Below, piece by piece: positions 1-7,481 of a DNA stretch of 64,000 nt. The number at the start of each line of letters is the position of its first letter. The stretch's first letter is position 1. The notes under the pieces were generated by a model. It was not told the origin of the DNA, did not search any database, and saw only the letters and a list, made by a program, of their open reading frames with translations. The position numbers were made by a program, and so were the translations under genes. Location: NCBI RefSeq assembly GCF_003597125.1, contig NZ_QYYA01000001.1:558001-622000 (forward strand), given 5' to 3'. Source of the DNA: Alcanivorax profundi. Lineage in GTDB: Bacteria; Pseudomonadota; Gammaproteobacteria; Pseudomonadales; Alcanivoracaceae.

Positions 1-750
1 CGCATCTACCCCTTTTGGAATTTCCGTCAGCTGGAAGGGAGCCTTAATGATTTCGAAGTAGGGCGAGTGATCGAAGTCGGCCGCGGTGACGGCTCTGGGC
101 TGTAGCCGAAGCAGGCGAGCGCCGCTGCCATCTTCCTTGACCAGTGGCATGACCGGAAACTGGACGAAGCTGAAGGCATCGGCGACCACGGTGCCGCTTA
201 GTGCCTTGATCAGTTCCCCGGCCCAGCGCCTGTAGATGCGGGTACGCCACAACAGCGGTAGCCAACGCCACGGCATCATGCCGAGCAGGCCCAGGGCGCC
301 CCAGGACTGCCCGCCACCAGCCCCGATACGGCTGATCGCATACCGCATGACGTCTTGGGCTTCGCTGTCGCTAAGCCCCTGGGCCCGACAAACACGCATT
401 TGTCGCCCTTCGAGGGCTGACAGGGGTTCCACGATCAGGCCCCGTTCCAGGCGGGCATCGATTACCAGTTGGGTGTCCGGTTCGCAGGGGGTGTAGTCGG
501 CGAGCAGGGCGCGAAGGGCCGGGTCGGCCACATCATGAAGTCGGCCCACGTAAAGTACGGCACGGGCGTAACGGCTATCGCCGATCACCTTGAGGGTGCG
601 GTCTACCGTGCTGTGGCCAGAGACCAGCAGCACATCGCAGGGGCGAATTACCGAGCGCAGGCTTTCCAGATCTGCACTGGGGTGGCCCAAGGACTCGTCC
701 CGTTGCAGACGGCGGCAAATCCATTCGTAGACCGCGCGCTGTCGACTCAT
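1..750 (-). CDS. Permuted papain-like amidase (YiiX/YaeF-type) homologue, partial, probably inactive
   Basis: The frame opens at an ATG at 750-748 behind a weak purine-rich stretch (GGGATAGAG) and stays open for 250 codons to the window edge, so the 3' end is missing. The N-terminal part has the layout of the YaeF/YiiX permuted papain family: a CDVLLVSG strand, a TVDRTLK helix, then SRYARAVLYVG and a later RVCRAQGLSDSEA segment. In active members the second motif carries SH before the hydrophobic strand and a later CS supplies the nucleophile. Here the His position reads Arg (YARAV), and the region expected to read C-S-x-L-I-A-x-A-F reads SGTVVADAF, with Ser in place of Cys. I infer a non-catalytic relative. 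Family assignment rests on pattern memory only. Confidence 0.55.
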   Translation of the reverse strand, partial: MSRQRAVYEWICRRLQRDESLGHPSADLESLRSVIRPCDVLLVSGHSTVDRTLKVIGDSRYARAVLYVGRLHDVADPALRALLADYTPCEPDTQLVIDARLERGLIVEPLSALEGRQMRVCRAQGLSDSEAQDVMRYAISRIGAGGGQSWGALGLLGMMPWRWLPLLWRTRIYRRWAGELIKALSGTVVADAFSFVQFPVMPLVKEDGSGARLLRLQPRAVTAADFDHSPYFEIIKAPFQLTEIPKGVDA

Positions 751-785
751 TCTCTATCCCACCCAACAATCAAAGTCACTGGAGC

Positions 786-1907
786 TTACAACAGGGCCAA
801 AGCGCGGTCGATGACCGAATATGACGTATAGAAATGTGGTGAAAATCGCACGCCGCCGCCTCGTTCAGCACAGACCACCCCACCTTGTTTGAGGCGTTGA
901 AAGGTCGCAGCAGGATCTTCTCCGGGCAGGGTGAACGTAACGATACCTGCGCAGCGTTCGGGGGCAGCTGGGCTCAAGAGCGAGGCGCCGCGCTGCAACA
1001 GACCGTCAATCAGGTACTGGACACGTTCCGCCAGCCTGTCTGCCACGGTGTCCATGGTTGTTTCCTGCAGCAACGAGAGTGAGGCTTCCAGCGCATGAAC
1101 ACCCAGCATGTTGGGGCTGCCGCATTCGAAGCGTTTGGCGTTGTCGGCGACTTTCCAGTCCTTGCGGGTGTAGTCTCCCGGGTTGGCAATCATATGCCAG
1201 CCATGCTGACGCAGGGTCAACTTCGGCTGTACTTCCCGGCGGCAGTAGAACAGTGCCAGCCCTTCCGGGCCCAGCATCCATTTATGGCCATCGGCGACCA
1301 CAAAATCGGTCATGCAGGCGCGGGCGTCAAAGGGCAGGGCGCCCAGGATCTGGATGGCATCCACACAGAACAGAATGCCCCGCTCACGGCAGGCCTTGCC
1401 AATGGGGGCCATGTCCATCAACAGACCGCTGCCGTATTGCACCGCCGACAGGGACACCAGCCGGGTGGAGGGGGTTAGCGCTTCAATAATGGCCTGCTCT
1501 GGGTCGTCGACGTCCAGATTGACCTCAACGACCTGGACCCCCTGATTGGCCAGGGCTTGCCAGGGAATGCGGTTCGACGGGAACTCCTGATCACTGATCA
1601 CAATCTGGTCCCCGGCCTGCCAGTCCAGCCCTTGGGCAATCACCGACAAGCCCTCGGAGGTATTTTTCAGCAGGGCGATCTCATCGGTATCGACCTCGCC
1701 GATCAGCCAGGCAAGCCGCTGCCGTAACCGTTGTTCCACTCCCAGCCACTTCGGGTAATCCCGGGCGCCCAGACTGCAGTTGGCCTCGGCAAAGGCGCAC
1801 ACCGCATCGCGGGTGCGCTGCGGCCAGGGGGCAACGGCCGCATGATTGAGATAGAGCAGGTCATCCTGCTGGGGAAATTCCATGTGATCTGGCACTGATG
1901 AAGGCAT
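786..1907 (-). CDS. Class V aminotransferase (cysteine desulfurase-like fold)
   Basis: A 373-residue PLP-dependent enzyme of the class V aminotransferase family. The N terminus reads LLYLNHAAVAPWP, the family's substrate-binding entry. The LKNTSEGLSVIAQGL segment fits the phosphate-binding region, FCVDAIQ holds the Asp that contacts the pyridine nitrogen, and VVADGHKWMLGPEG holds the Schiff-base lysine. The start at 1907 is chosen because AAGGGAG lies 5 bases upstream; a second ATG at 1883 is possible. The frame stays open further upstream, but that part lies antisense to the TetR gene and is not family-like. Substrate cannot be told from sequence: members include desulfurases, kynureninase-like and isopenicillin-N-epimerase-like enzymes. 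It is divergent from the TetR gene, so it may be its target. Confidence 0.85.
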   Translation of the reverse strand: MPSSVPDHMEFPQQDDLLYLNHAAVAPWPQRTRDAVCAFAEANCSLGARDYPKWLGVEQRLRQRLAWLIGEVDTDEIALLKNTSEGLSVIAQGLDWQAGDQIVISDQEFPSNRIPWQALANQGVQVVEVNLDVDDPEQAIIEALTPSTRLVSLSAVQYGSGLLMDMAPIGKACRERGILFCVDAIQILGALPFDARACMTDFVVADGHKWMLGPEGLALFYCRREVQPKLTLRQHGWHMIANPGDYTRKDWKVADNAKRFECGSPNMLGVHALEASLSLLQETTMDTVADRLAERVQYLIDGLLQRGASLLSPAAPERCAGIVTFTLPGEDPAATFQRLKQGGVVCAERGGGVRFSPHFYTSYSVIDRALALL

Positions 1908-2076
1908 CCTGGCTCCCTTGCTTGCGCAGCGGTTCTGGCGTTGACACCATGCTAACGCGACAGATTGTCTTATGCAGGTAAACAGCGCAGGGTATTCGTT
2001 CGTATGCTTATAAAAAAGGAATACGTTAGAATTGCCGGCAGGAGTGACAAGTTCTGTTGTGCTCAAGGAGAAATGG

Positions 2077-2712
2077 ATGGGTGACCTGGAAAAAGCCACG
2101 CGCAAGGCGCAAGAGTTTCGCCAGCGTGAACGGCAAATTCTTGATGCTGCTCTGGCGTTGTTTCTGGAGGAAGGCGAAGACCGTGTCACGGTGGAAATGA
2201 TTGCGGACCGGGTGGGCATCGGTAAAGGCACCATCTACAAGCACTTTGAAACCAAGAACGAGATCTATCTGCTGTTGATGCTCCGTTACGAGGAGGATCT
2301 GGCAGAGGTGTTCAAGCAGATCTCCGGTGCGGACGACAAGGAAAAGCTGGCCCGGGAGTATTTCCGTTTCCGGATCAGTGATCCCAAGCGTTACCAACTG
2401 TTTGATCGCCTGGAAAACAAGGTGATCAAGGATCACGCGCTGCCCGAGCTGGTAGAAAAGCTGCACAGTATTCGTGAAGCGAATTTTGCCCGCTTGACGG
2501 AGATCGTCGAAGCGCGGATGGCGGAAGGTTCGCTGGAAGATGTGCCCCCGATCTACCACATCTGTTCCGCCTGGGCGCTGGCCCATGGTGCGGTGGCACT
2601 GATGGAATCCCCGTTTTACCAGCGTCTTATTGATGACAAGGATGATTTCGTGGATTTCCTTATCGAAATCGGTATCCGTATGGGGAACAAGGGGCAACGG
2701 GGGGCCAAATGA
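2077..2712 (+). CDS. TetR family transcriptional regulator
   Basis: A 211-residue regulator. Residues about 12-62 form the TetR DNA-binding domain: ILDAALALFLEEG, then VTVEMIADRVGIGKGTIYKHFETK, the usual helix-turn-helix with the YKHF signature. The remainder is a helical ligand-binding domain of unknown ligand. ATG 2077 is chosen because AAGGAG lies 6 bases before it; an upstream in-frame start at 2032 has no such site. The stop overlaps the next gene's start (ATGA at 2709-2712), so the DUF1285 gene is probably co-translated. The aminotransferase starts divergently 169 bases away, and the shared gap is the likely operator. Confidence 0.88.
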   Translation: MGDLEKATRKAQEFRQRERQILDAALALFLEEGEDRVTVEMIADRVGIGKGTIYKHFETKNEIYLLLMLRYEEDLAEVFKQISGADDKEKLAREYFRFRISDPKRYQLFDRLENKVIKDHALPELVEKLHSIREANFARLTEIVEARMAEGSLEDVPPIYHICSAWALAHGAVALMESPFYQRLIDDKDDFVDFLIEIGIRMGNKGQRGAK

Positions 2713-3248
2713 GCCAGCCCGACGACCTGCTGACCTTGTTGGAAAAGGCAGAGAAAGACGAGAGCGGCTTGCCACCGGTACATGCGTGGAAGCCGGAACG
2801 GCATGCCGATATTGATATGCGCATTGCCCGAGACGGCACCTGGTATTATGAGGGATCGCCCATTGAGCGTGAGCGCATGGTCGCCCTGTTTTCCACCATC
2901 CTGTTGCGTGAAGGGGAGGATTACTTCCTGATTACGCCGGTGGAGAAACTCCGTATCCAGGTAGATGATGCGCCTTTTGTGGCGGGTGAAGTCCAGCAGG
3001 TCGACAACAAGCTGGTGTTCACCACTAATGTGGGTAGCCATGTCATTGCGGGTGCTGGGCACCCGATCCGGGTGGACACCGACCCGGCAACCGGTGAACC
3101 CTCACCCTACATTACCGTACGCAAGAACCTGCACGCCCTGATCGGCCGAAGCGCATTCTACCAGTTGGTGGATTGGGCAGAGGAGGTGGATGGCAGGTTG
3201 GTGGTTGAGAGTGGTGGGGAGGGGTTTGTGTTGGGTGCTCTGGAATAG
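2709..3248 (+). CDS. DUF1285 family protein
   Basis: A 179-residue soluble protein matching the DUF1285 family: PPVHAWKPERHADIDMRI near the N terminus, DGTWYYEGSPIERERMVALF, then REGEDYFLITPVEKLRIQVDDAPF. The family has a small beta-rich fold and no established biochemical role. The start overlaps the TetR stop by four bases, indicating translational coupling, so it probably belongs to the same regulatory unit. It has no signal peptide or membrane segment, hence probably cytoplasmic. Confidence 0.85.
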   Translation: MSQPDDLLTLLEKAEKDESGLPPVHAWKPERHADIDMRIARDGTWYYEGSPIERERMVALFSTILLREGEDYFLITPVEKLRIQVDDAPFVAGEVQQVDNKLVFTTNVGSHVIAGAGHPIRVDTDPATGEPSPYITVRKNLHALIGRSAFYQLVDWAEEVDGRLVVESGGEGFVLGALE

Positions 3249-3398
3249 TTAACAGTGAATAGTTAACAGCGAAGACCCGCGGAATAACCGGAATTGGGCC
3301 TAAAACGCATGAGGCCGCGTCCAGGGCTTGGGCGCGGCCTCATGCGTTTTAGAAAGAATGTCGTTGCTCGCGCAACTGTTCACTATTCACTGTTAACT
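3247..3398. repeat. Long nested inverted repeat around a terminator
   Basis: Outer arms at 3247-3269 and 3376-3398 are inverted copies of about 23 bases with one mismatch, with the core AGTTAACAGTGAATAGT. Each arm also carries the internal motif TTAACAG more than once. Between them sits a separate perfect 20-base-pair hairpin. The right arm ends two bases from the stop codon of the phosphatase-kinase gene, so the structure separates two convergent transcripts. Confidence 0.85.
3300..3352. terminator. Perfect 20-bp hairpin between convergent genes
   Basis: Left arm 3300-3319 (CTAAAACGCATGAGGCCGCG) pairs perfectly with right arm 3333-3352, with a 13-base loop. The outer A-T pairs give a run of T on either strand (GTTTTAG), so it can act as a bidirectional intrinsic terminator for the DUF1285 gene and the convergent kinase gene. 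Confidence 0.75.
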
Positions 3399-3400
3399 GT

Positions 3401-5125
3401 TCACTGATTAAGGCTCACACTAATCAGCAACAACATCACCAACACCAGGCAAGCCCCTTTCCATAATCGCAGCTCGTTGATGCTGTTATCCTTGCCGGGT
3501 TTGGTGGCACGGACGGGTCGACGCAGGGCGTCACGGAATTCTGCGGCGTCGGCGAAACGCTGGTTACGGTGCCGTTGCAGACCAATTTGCAGAACATTGT
3601 TGATCCATAACGGTACAAAGGCGTTCAGGGACTGCAGCGCTGGGAGTGGACGGTGGTTGCTCTTCTCATAGCGCCCTTGCCAGGGCAGGGCTCCCGTCAA
3701 CATTTCATGGATGATTGCCGCCACTGAAAACAGGTCGCTCTGCTCGCTGGGAGCCTCCCCGTCGATCAGTTCAGGTGCTGTATAGTCCCGGGTGCCCAGT
3801 GGAATGTCCGAAGCCCTCTGCTCCATGCCGCGGCAATGGCAGCTGCCGAAATCCACGATACGAACCAGCCCTGAGGTATCGACCATGATGTTGTCGGGCT
3901 TCAAGTCACTGTGTATAACATCCGCACGGTGCAGTGCGCGAATACCGTTGAGCAGCTGATCAGCCAGATACAGTTTTTCCTCTACTGCTGCATCCGGGTG
4001 CTCCCTGAGCCACTGCTTGAGAGTCACGCCATCAATAAACTCCAAATGCTGATAAAGGCAACTTGGCATCTCCGGCATGGGCAGGGCGTGAAGCAAGTGT
4101 GGGTTACGCAGGCGGCTTCCGACCCAGCCCTCCATCACGAACCGCTCCAGAGCATCTCGGTCGTCTTCCAGATTCACTGACGGGGTTTTCAATACGGAAC
4201 GCTTGCCTTCCTCATTTTCCACCAGATAAAGGTGGCTTCTTACACTGGCATAAAGTTCTCGTTTGACGGTGAACCCGTCGACTTTCATGCCCGGGCTAAG
4301 CGGGGGGGGGAGTGGCAAGTTCCCGCGCTGCTTGAGGGTTTCATCGGCGCTGGCGTCCGGCAGGCCATCTACGCGTAGTACCTGACAGCTGAGGTTGTCA
4401 TCACTGCCGTTAGCCAGAGCGGCTTCCACCAGTGTTTGGGCAATCATATCGGGGGATTCGCATCCTCGAATGATGCCCTGCATGCGCGAACGGCTGAGAA
4501 ACCCGTGAATGCCATCGGTGGTCAGGAGAAAGATATCACCCACTTGCAGATCACTGCTGCTGTAGTCTACGTCCAGTCGGGTATCGCCCCCCATGACTCG
4601 TGTCAGCACCTGCCGGTTTTCACCGATCATGCGACTGTGGTCACGGGTCAGGCATTCCAGTTTGTCGTTGCGCAGTCGCCAGATTCGTGAATCACCGACC
4701 TGGAAAAGATGGGCGGTGCGCGAACGCAGAATCAGCAGCGACAGGGTGCACAGGTGACTCTCGCCGGCCAGGGTCTGCCGGCAAAGCCAGCGGTTTAAGG
4801 CTTCGAGAACACGCTGGGCCGAACGGGGGACGCTCCACAAGGTGGGAGTAGCATAGTAATCACTGATAAAACCAAGGACACAGGATTCAGCGGCTTCGCG
4901 GGCGGCGCCGGCGGTAGACAGGCCATCGGCCAAGGCCGCCACGATACCTTTGGTGCGAAGCAGGGGGCCCTCGGGAATCTGCATGGCCAGGGCATCCTGA
5001 TTCTGCAGCTTGGGGCCAGCATCGCTGTATTGACCAATACGAACCTTCGGGTGCAGGTCTGGCTCATGCTCCGCGCTAGCAGAAAATACACTCGGTGCAG
5101 GCAGCTCAGCGGTGGACGTTTCCAT
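3401..5125 (-). CDS. PP2C phosphatase - Ser/Thr protein kinase fusion with C-terminal membrane anchor
   Basis: A 574-residue two-enzyme protein. Residues about 28-254 are a PP2C phosphatase, with metal ligands in LQNQDALAM, ALADGLS, LLTTDGIHG and GSDDNLSC. Residues about 283-535 are a Hanks-type kinase, with the ATP lysine in SVLKTP, catalytic loop HSDLKPDN, metal loop VDFGS and activation end GTRDYTAPE. The loop reads HSD instead of HRD, so it is a non-RD kinase, and the glycine loop is degenerate. The last 20 residues (ACLVLVMLLLISVSL) form one membrane helix. ATG 5125 has GGAG 7-9 bases upstream; ATG 5158 lacks a clear site. It lies downstream of the nitrate transporter. Pseudomonas aeruginosa has a similar gene at its nas locus. 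Its substrate is unknown, perhaps the transporter or reductase. Confidence 0.88.
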   Translation of the reverse strand: METSTAELPAPSVFSASAEHEPDLHPKVRIGQYSDAGPKLQNQDALAMQIPEGPLLRTKGIVAALADGLSTAGAAREAAESCVLGFISDYYATPTLWSVPRSAQRVLEALNRWLCRQTLAGESHLCTLSLLILRSRTAHLFQVGDSRIWRLRNDKLECLTRDHSRMIGENRQVLTRVMGGDTRLDVDYSSSDLQVGDIFLLTTDGIHGFLSRSRMQGIIRGCESPDMIAQTLVEAALANGSDDNLSCQVLRVDGLPDASADETLKQRGNLPLPPPLSPGMKVDGFTVKRELYASVRSHLYLVENEEGKRSVLKTPSVNLEDDRDALERFVMEGWVGSRLRNPHLLHALPMPEMPSCLYQHLEFIDGVTLKQWLREHPDAAVEEKLYLADQLLNGIRALHRADVIHSDLKPDNIMVDTSGLVRIVDFGSCHCRGMEQRASDIPLGTRDYTAPELIDGEAPSEQSDLFSVAAIIHEMLTGALPWQGRYEKSNHRPLPALQSLNAFVPLWINNVLQIGLQRHRNQRFADAAEFRDALRRPVRATKPGKDNSINELRLWKGACLVLVMLLLISVSLNQ

Positions 5126-5208
5126 ATCCGGGCTCCAGGGGCTAACGGTTAACTGCATCAGCCGCAGGGGCCTTGTGGCGGCCTGCGGCTGGTGAGCAGG
5201 GGTGGCGA

Positions 5209-6678
5209 TCAGCCAACTTCAATAAGCTGGACTTCGCCTTTTTCATCCACTTCGGCAATGTGACCTTTAGGCTCGTCCAGGAACTGGACGGCGGCCAGGG
5301 CTACGGCTGCACTGGCGGCAATCACCAGGAAGAAGGTGCTGGCGTCCACAAAGGTCAGGACGGTCAGGAAAATGACCGCACCGGTATTCCCGTAAGCGCC
5401 TACCATACCGGCGATTTGCCCGGTAAGACGACGCTTGATCAGCGGTACGGTGGCAAACACGGCACCTTCACCCGCCTGTACAAAGAAGGAACAACACATG
5501 GTGGCAACCACGGCCAGCAGCAGCGGCCAGGTTCCGCTGATCTGGCTCATCAGGCCGTATCCCACCATCAGGCCGGCAAGCAGGATGATCAGGGATTTCT
5601 TGCGTCCAAATTTATCAGACAACCATCCGCCACCCGGGCGTGCCGCCAGATTCATAAAGGCATAACCGGACGCCAGCAGGCCGGCGGTCACGGGCTCAAG
5701 GCCAAAGGTGTCGGCGAAGAACAGAGGCAGCATCGACACCACCGCCAGTTCGGAACCAAAGGTCACCAGGTATGACAGATCGAGAATGGCGACTTGTTTG
5801 AAGTTATAGCGATCGTGTTCTTCCACACCTTCTTTCAGGTGTTCGCGGTTTACACGCCAGGCCTGGCCCATCTGCAGAAACGCCAGCGACAGGATCAGGC
5901 CAATAAGGACGTACTGGGCGGTGCTACCAAACAGGGACAGGTTGCTCGGGCCAAGGCGCCATACGATGACCAGCAGGGCGGCGTACAGCGGGATACTCAT
6001 GGCCAAATAGAAATACAGATCACGTTTGGTGCTGACTTCCAGTGCAGAGCTTTTCTTGGGTTTGAAGTAAGAGGCGCCAACCGGGGTGTTGCGGGCCCGC
6101 CACAGGAAGAACATACCGTACAGGAAGGCCAGAACACCGGTGCTGGCAATCGCCCAGCGCCAGCCGTTTTCACCGCCAAACATCAGTGCAACGGTGGGCA
6201 GGGTGATGGCTGCCGCGGCAGAACCGAAGTTGCCCCAGCCGCCGTAGACACCTTCTGCCAGGCCCACTTCACGAGCCGGGAACCATTCACCAATCAGACG
6301 GATACCCACCACGAACCCGGCGCCCACGAAACCCAGCAGCAAACGGGTGACGGCTAACTGCTCGAAGGTATTGGCCATGGCAAAGGCCCAGCAGGGCAGA
6401 GCGCCAAGCATCAGCAAGGTGCCAAACACGATACGGGGGCCGAAGCGGTCGACCAGGGAGCCGATGACCACCCGTGCAGGAATGGTGAGGGCGACGTTGA
6501 GAATGAGCAGGGCCTTGACCTGCTCGGTGGTCAGGTCAAATACCTCACGTAGGTGACCCATCAGCGGGGCATGGGAAAACCACACCACGAAGGTAATAAA
6601 AAAGGCGACCCAGCTCAGGTGCAACAACCTGATGCGCGGCGCAGAGAAATTCAGCAGGTTCAGCTTGTCGGCGCTCAT
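5209..6678 (-). CDS. nasA: Nitrate/nitrite transporter, MFS NarK/NasA type
   Basis: A 489-residue inner-membrane protein with about 12 hydrophobic segments, imports nitrate for assimilation. Both nitrate signatures of the NNP family are present: [10 protein letters not shown] in helix 5 and GAYGNTGAV in helix 11. The MFS loop motif appears as [10 protein letters not shown] and again as [13 protein letters not shown] 6678 is preferred because GGAG sits 6 bases upstream, and the protein then begins [10 protein letters not shown], normal for the family. A sigma-54 promoter lies 44 bases upstream on this strand. The phosphatase-kinase gene follows after 83 bases, probably in the same transcript. 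The symbol follows Pseudomonas usage, where nasA is the transporter. Confidence 0.92.
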   Translation of the reverse strand: MSADKLNLLNFSAPRIRLLHLSWVAFFITFVVWFSHAPLMGHLREVFDLTTEQVKALLILNVALTIPARVVIGSLVDRFGPRIVFGTLLMLGALPCWAFAMANTFEQLAVTRLLLGFVGAGFVVGIRLIGEWFPAREVGLAEGVYGGWGNFGSAAAAITLPTVALMFGGENGWRWAIASTGVLAFLYGMFFLWRARNTPVGASYFKPKKSSALEVSTKRDLYFYLAMSIPLYAALLVIVWRLGPSNLSLFGSTAQYVLIGLILSLAFLQMGQAWRVNREHLKEGVEEHDRYNFKQVAILDLSYLVTFGSELAVVSMLPLFFADTFGLEPVTAGLLASGYAFMNLAARPGGGWLSDKFGRKKSLIILLAGLMVGYGLMSQISGTWPLLLAVVATMCCSFFVQAGEGAVFATVPLIKRRLTGQIAGMVGAYGNTGAVIFLTVLTFVDASTFFLVIAASAAVALAAVQFLDEPKGHIAEVDEKGEVQLIEVG

Positions 6679-6721
6679 GGTAACTCCATAGACGGCAGCG
6701 TTGATGACAGTGGCATGCCAA

Positions 6722-6736
6722 GCAAAGGTTGTGCCA
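6722..6736 (-). promoter_or_regulatory. Sigma-54 promoter of the nitrate transporter gene
   Basis: On the minus strand this reads TGGCAC-AACCT-TTGC followed by T. It matches the sigma-54 consensus TGGCAC-N5-TTGCW at every position, with the GG and GC doublets 12 bases apart. Transcription would start about 12 bases further on, leaving a short leader before the ATG at 6678. Expression would need an NtrC-type activator. Confidence 0.85.
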
Positions 6737-7312
6737 CTTTTTAACATGCTGAAATTTAAGGTTTTTTATTATTTTTGGTGATTATGCGAGGTTTCGAGGG
6801 GTGCAGCTGGGGCGCGAAGCGCTATTCGCTGGTGCAAAAAAGGTGGGCGCGTTTGGGGCAGGGGCCGCCGTGGATGATTACCTCAAAACCCTCATGCGCA
6901 GAAGGCTTGCTTATGCAGGGCTATTGGTGTCGACGCTCGTTCTTATTTGTCCTGAGGTGTGCTTTCCGGTTCATTGGGGGCGCAGTAATGAGAATGAAGC
7001 CTGTGCGGGCGTTTGCCTGTTTGCTGCCCCGGATGCGATACCCGCAGTCGTCGGGCTATGGCTGTGCTTTGGGAAGGCTGCTCGGCACAGTTGGTAGCTG
7101 GGGCGACAACAATCAATGTGGCGCGAATATCGTTGAACAGATTGAGTGTCTGAGTGGGACTTCCGGCGTTAGTGCATGGGAGTGAGATGCTGTTGTGATC
7201 AGGGATATCTGCATGAAAGGGCCGGGATGAAGCGTGTGTGATGATGAAGGGGGCAGGAAAGTGTGCTTAGTGCTGGTGCGCAAATGCGGAGCGCGAAAAT
7301 GGAACATTTCGG

Positions 7313-7328
7313 TGCACTAAAAAGTGCA
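7313..7328. promoter_or_regulatory. Candidate NtrC-like enhancer palindrome
   Basis: TGCAC-TAAAAA-GTGCA is a perfect palindrome about 120-140 bases upstream of the predicted nirB start. The NtrC consensus has the same TGCAC/GTGCA arms but a 7-base spacer, so this is one base short. Position and arms suggest an enhancer; the spacer mismatch keeps confidence low. Confidence 0.4.
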
Positions 7329-7425
7329 TCCTTGTCGTGCATTGGCGCATTAAAAGAACGCACATTTTCTGTAGGGTATTCGGTTATATTTGAAAAAAAC
7401 CAGTAAAAACAATGATATAAAAAGT

Positions 7426-7440
7426 TGGCACAAGGGTTGC
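7426..7440 (+). promoter_or_regulatory. Sigma-54 promoter of the nirB operon
   Basis: TGGCAC-AAGGG-TTGC followed by T matches the sigma-54 consensus fully, with correct 12-base spacing between GG and GC. Predicted start is near 7452, about 30 bases before the nirB ATG. Such a short leader leaves little room for the NasT/NasR-type antitermination hairpins known at other nas operons. Confidence 0.88.
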
Positions 7441-7481
7441 TTTGGGGAGGGTGTCAGTTACGCACCGCGAGGGTGAGCCTT

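Larger units (their letters stand above)
6679..7481. other. Divergent nitrate-cluster control region (803 bases, no convincing gene)
   Basis: This spacer separates the transporter arm from the nirB arm. It holds one sigma-54 promoter at each end, facing outward, and a TGCAC-N6-GTGCA palindrome. Several short open frames cross it but none has a recognisable product, a good ribosome site or consistent codon bias. Its length exceeds what two promoters and enhancers need, so a small RNA is possible; I see no clear terminator hairpin to support one. Confidence 0.6.

Noticed and set aside
1908-2234. N-terminal extension of the aminotransferase
   Set aside because: It runs antisense through the TetR promoter and gene and has no family similarity; a good ribosome site lies at 1907.
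6775-7185. Possible gene in the nitrate spacer
   Set aside because: No ribosome site, no recognisable motif, odd composition; treated as regulatory DNA.
7441-7481. NasR/NasT antitermination leader before nirB
   Set aside because: The predicted leader is only about 30 bases, too short for the two-hairpin structure.
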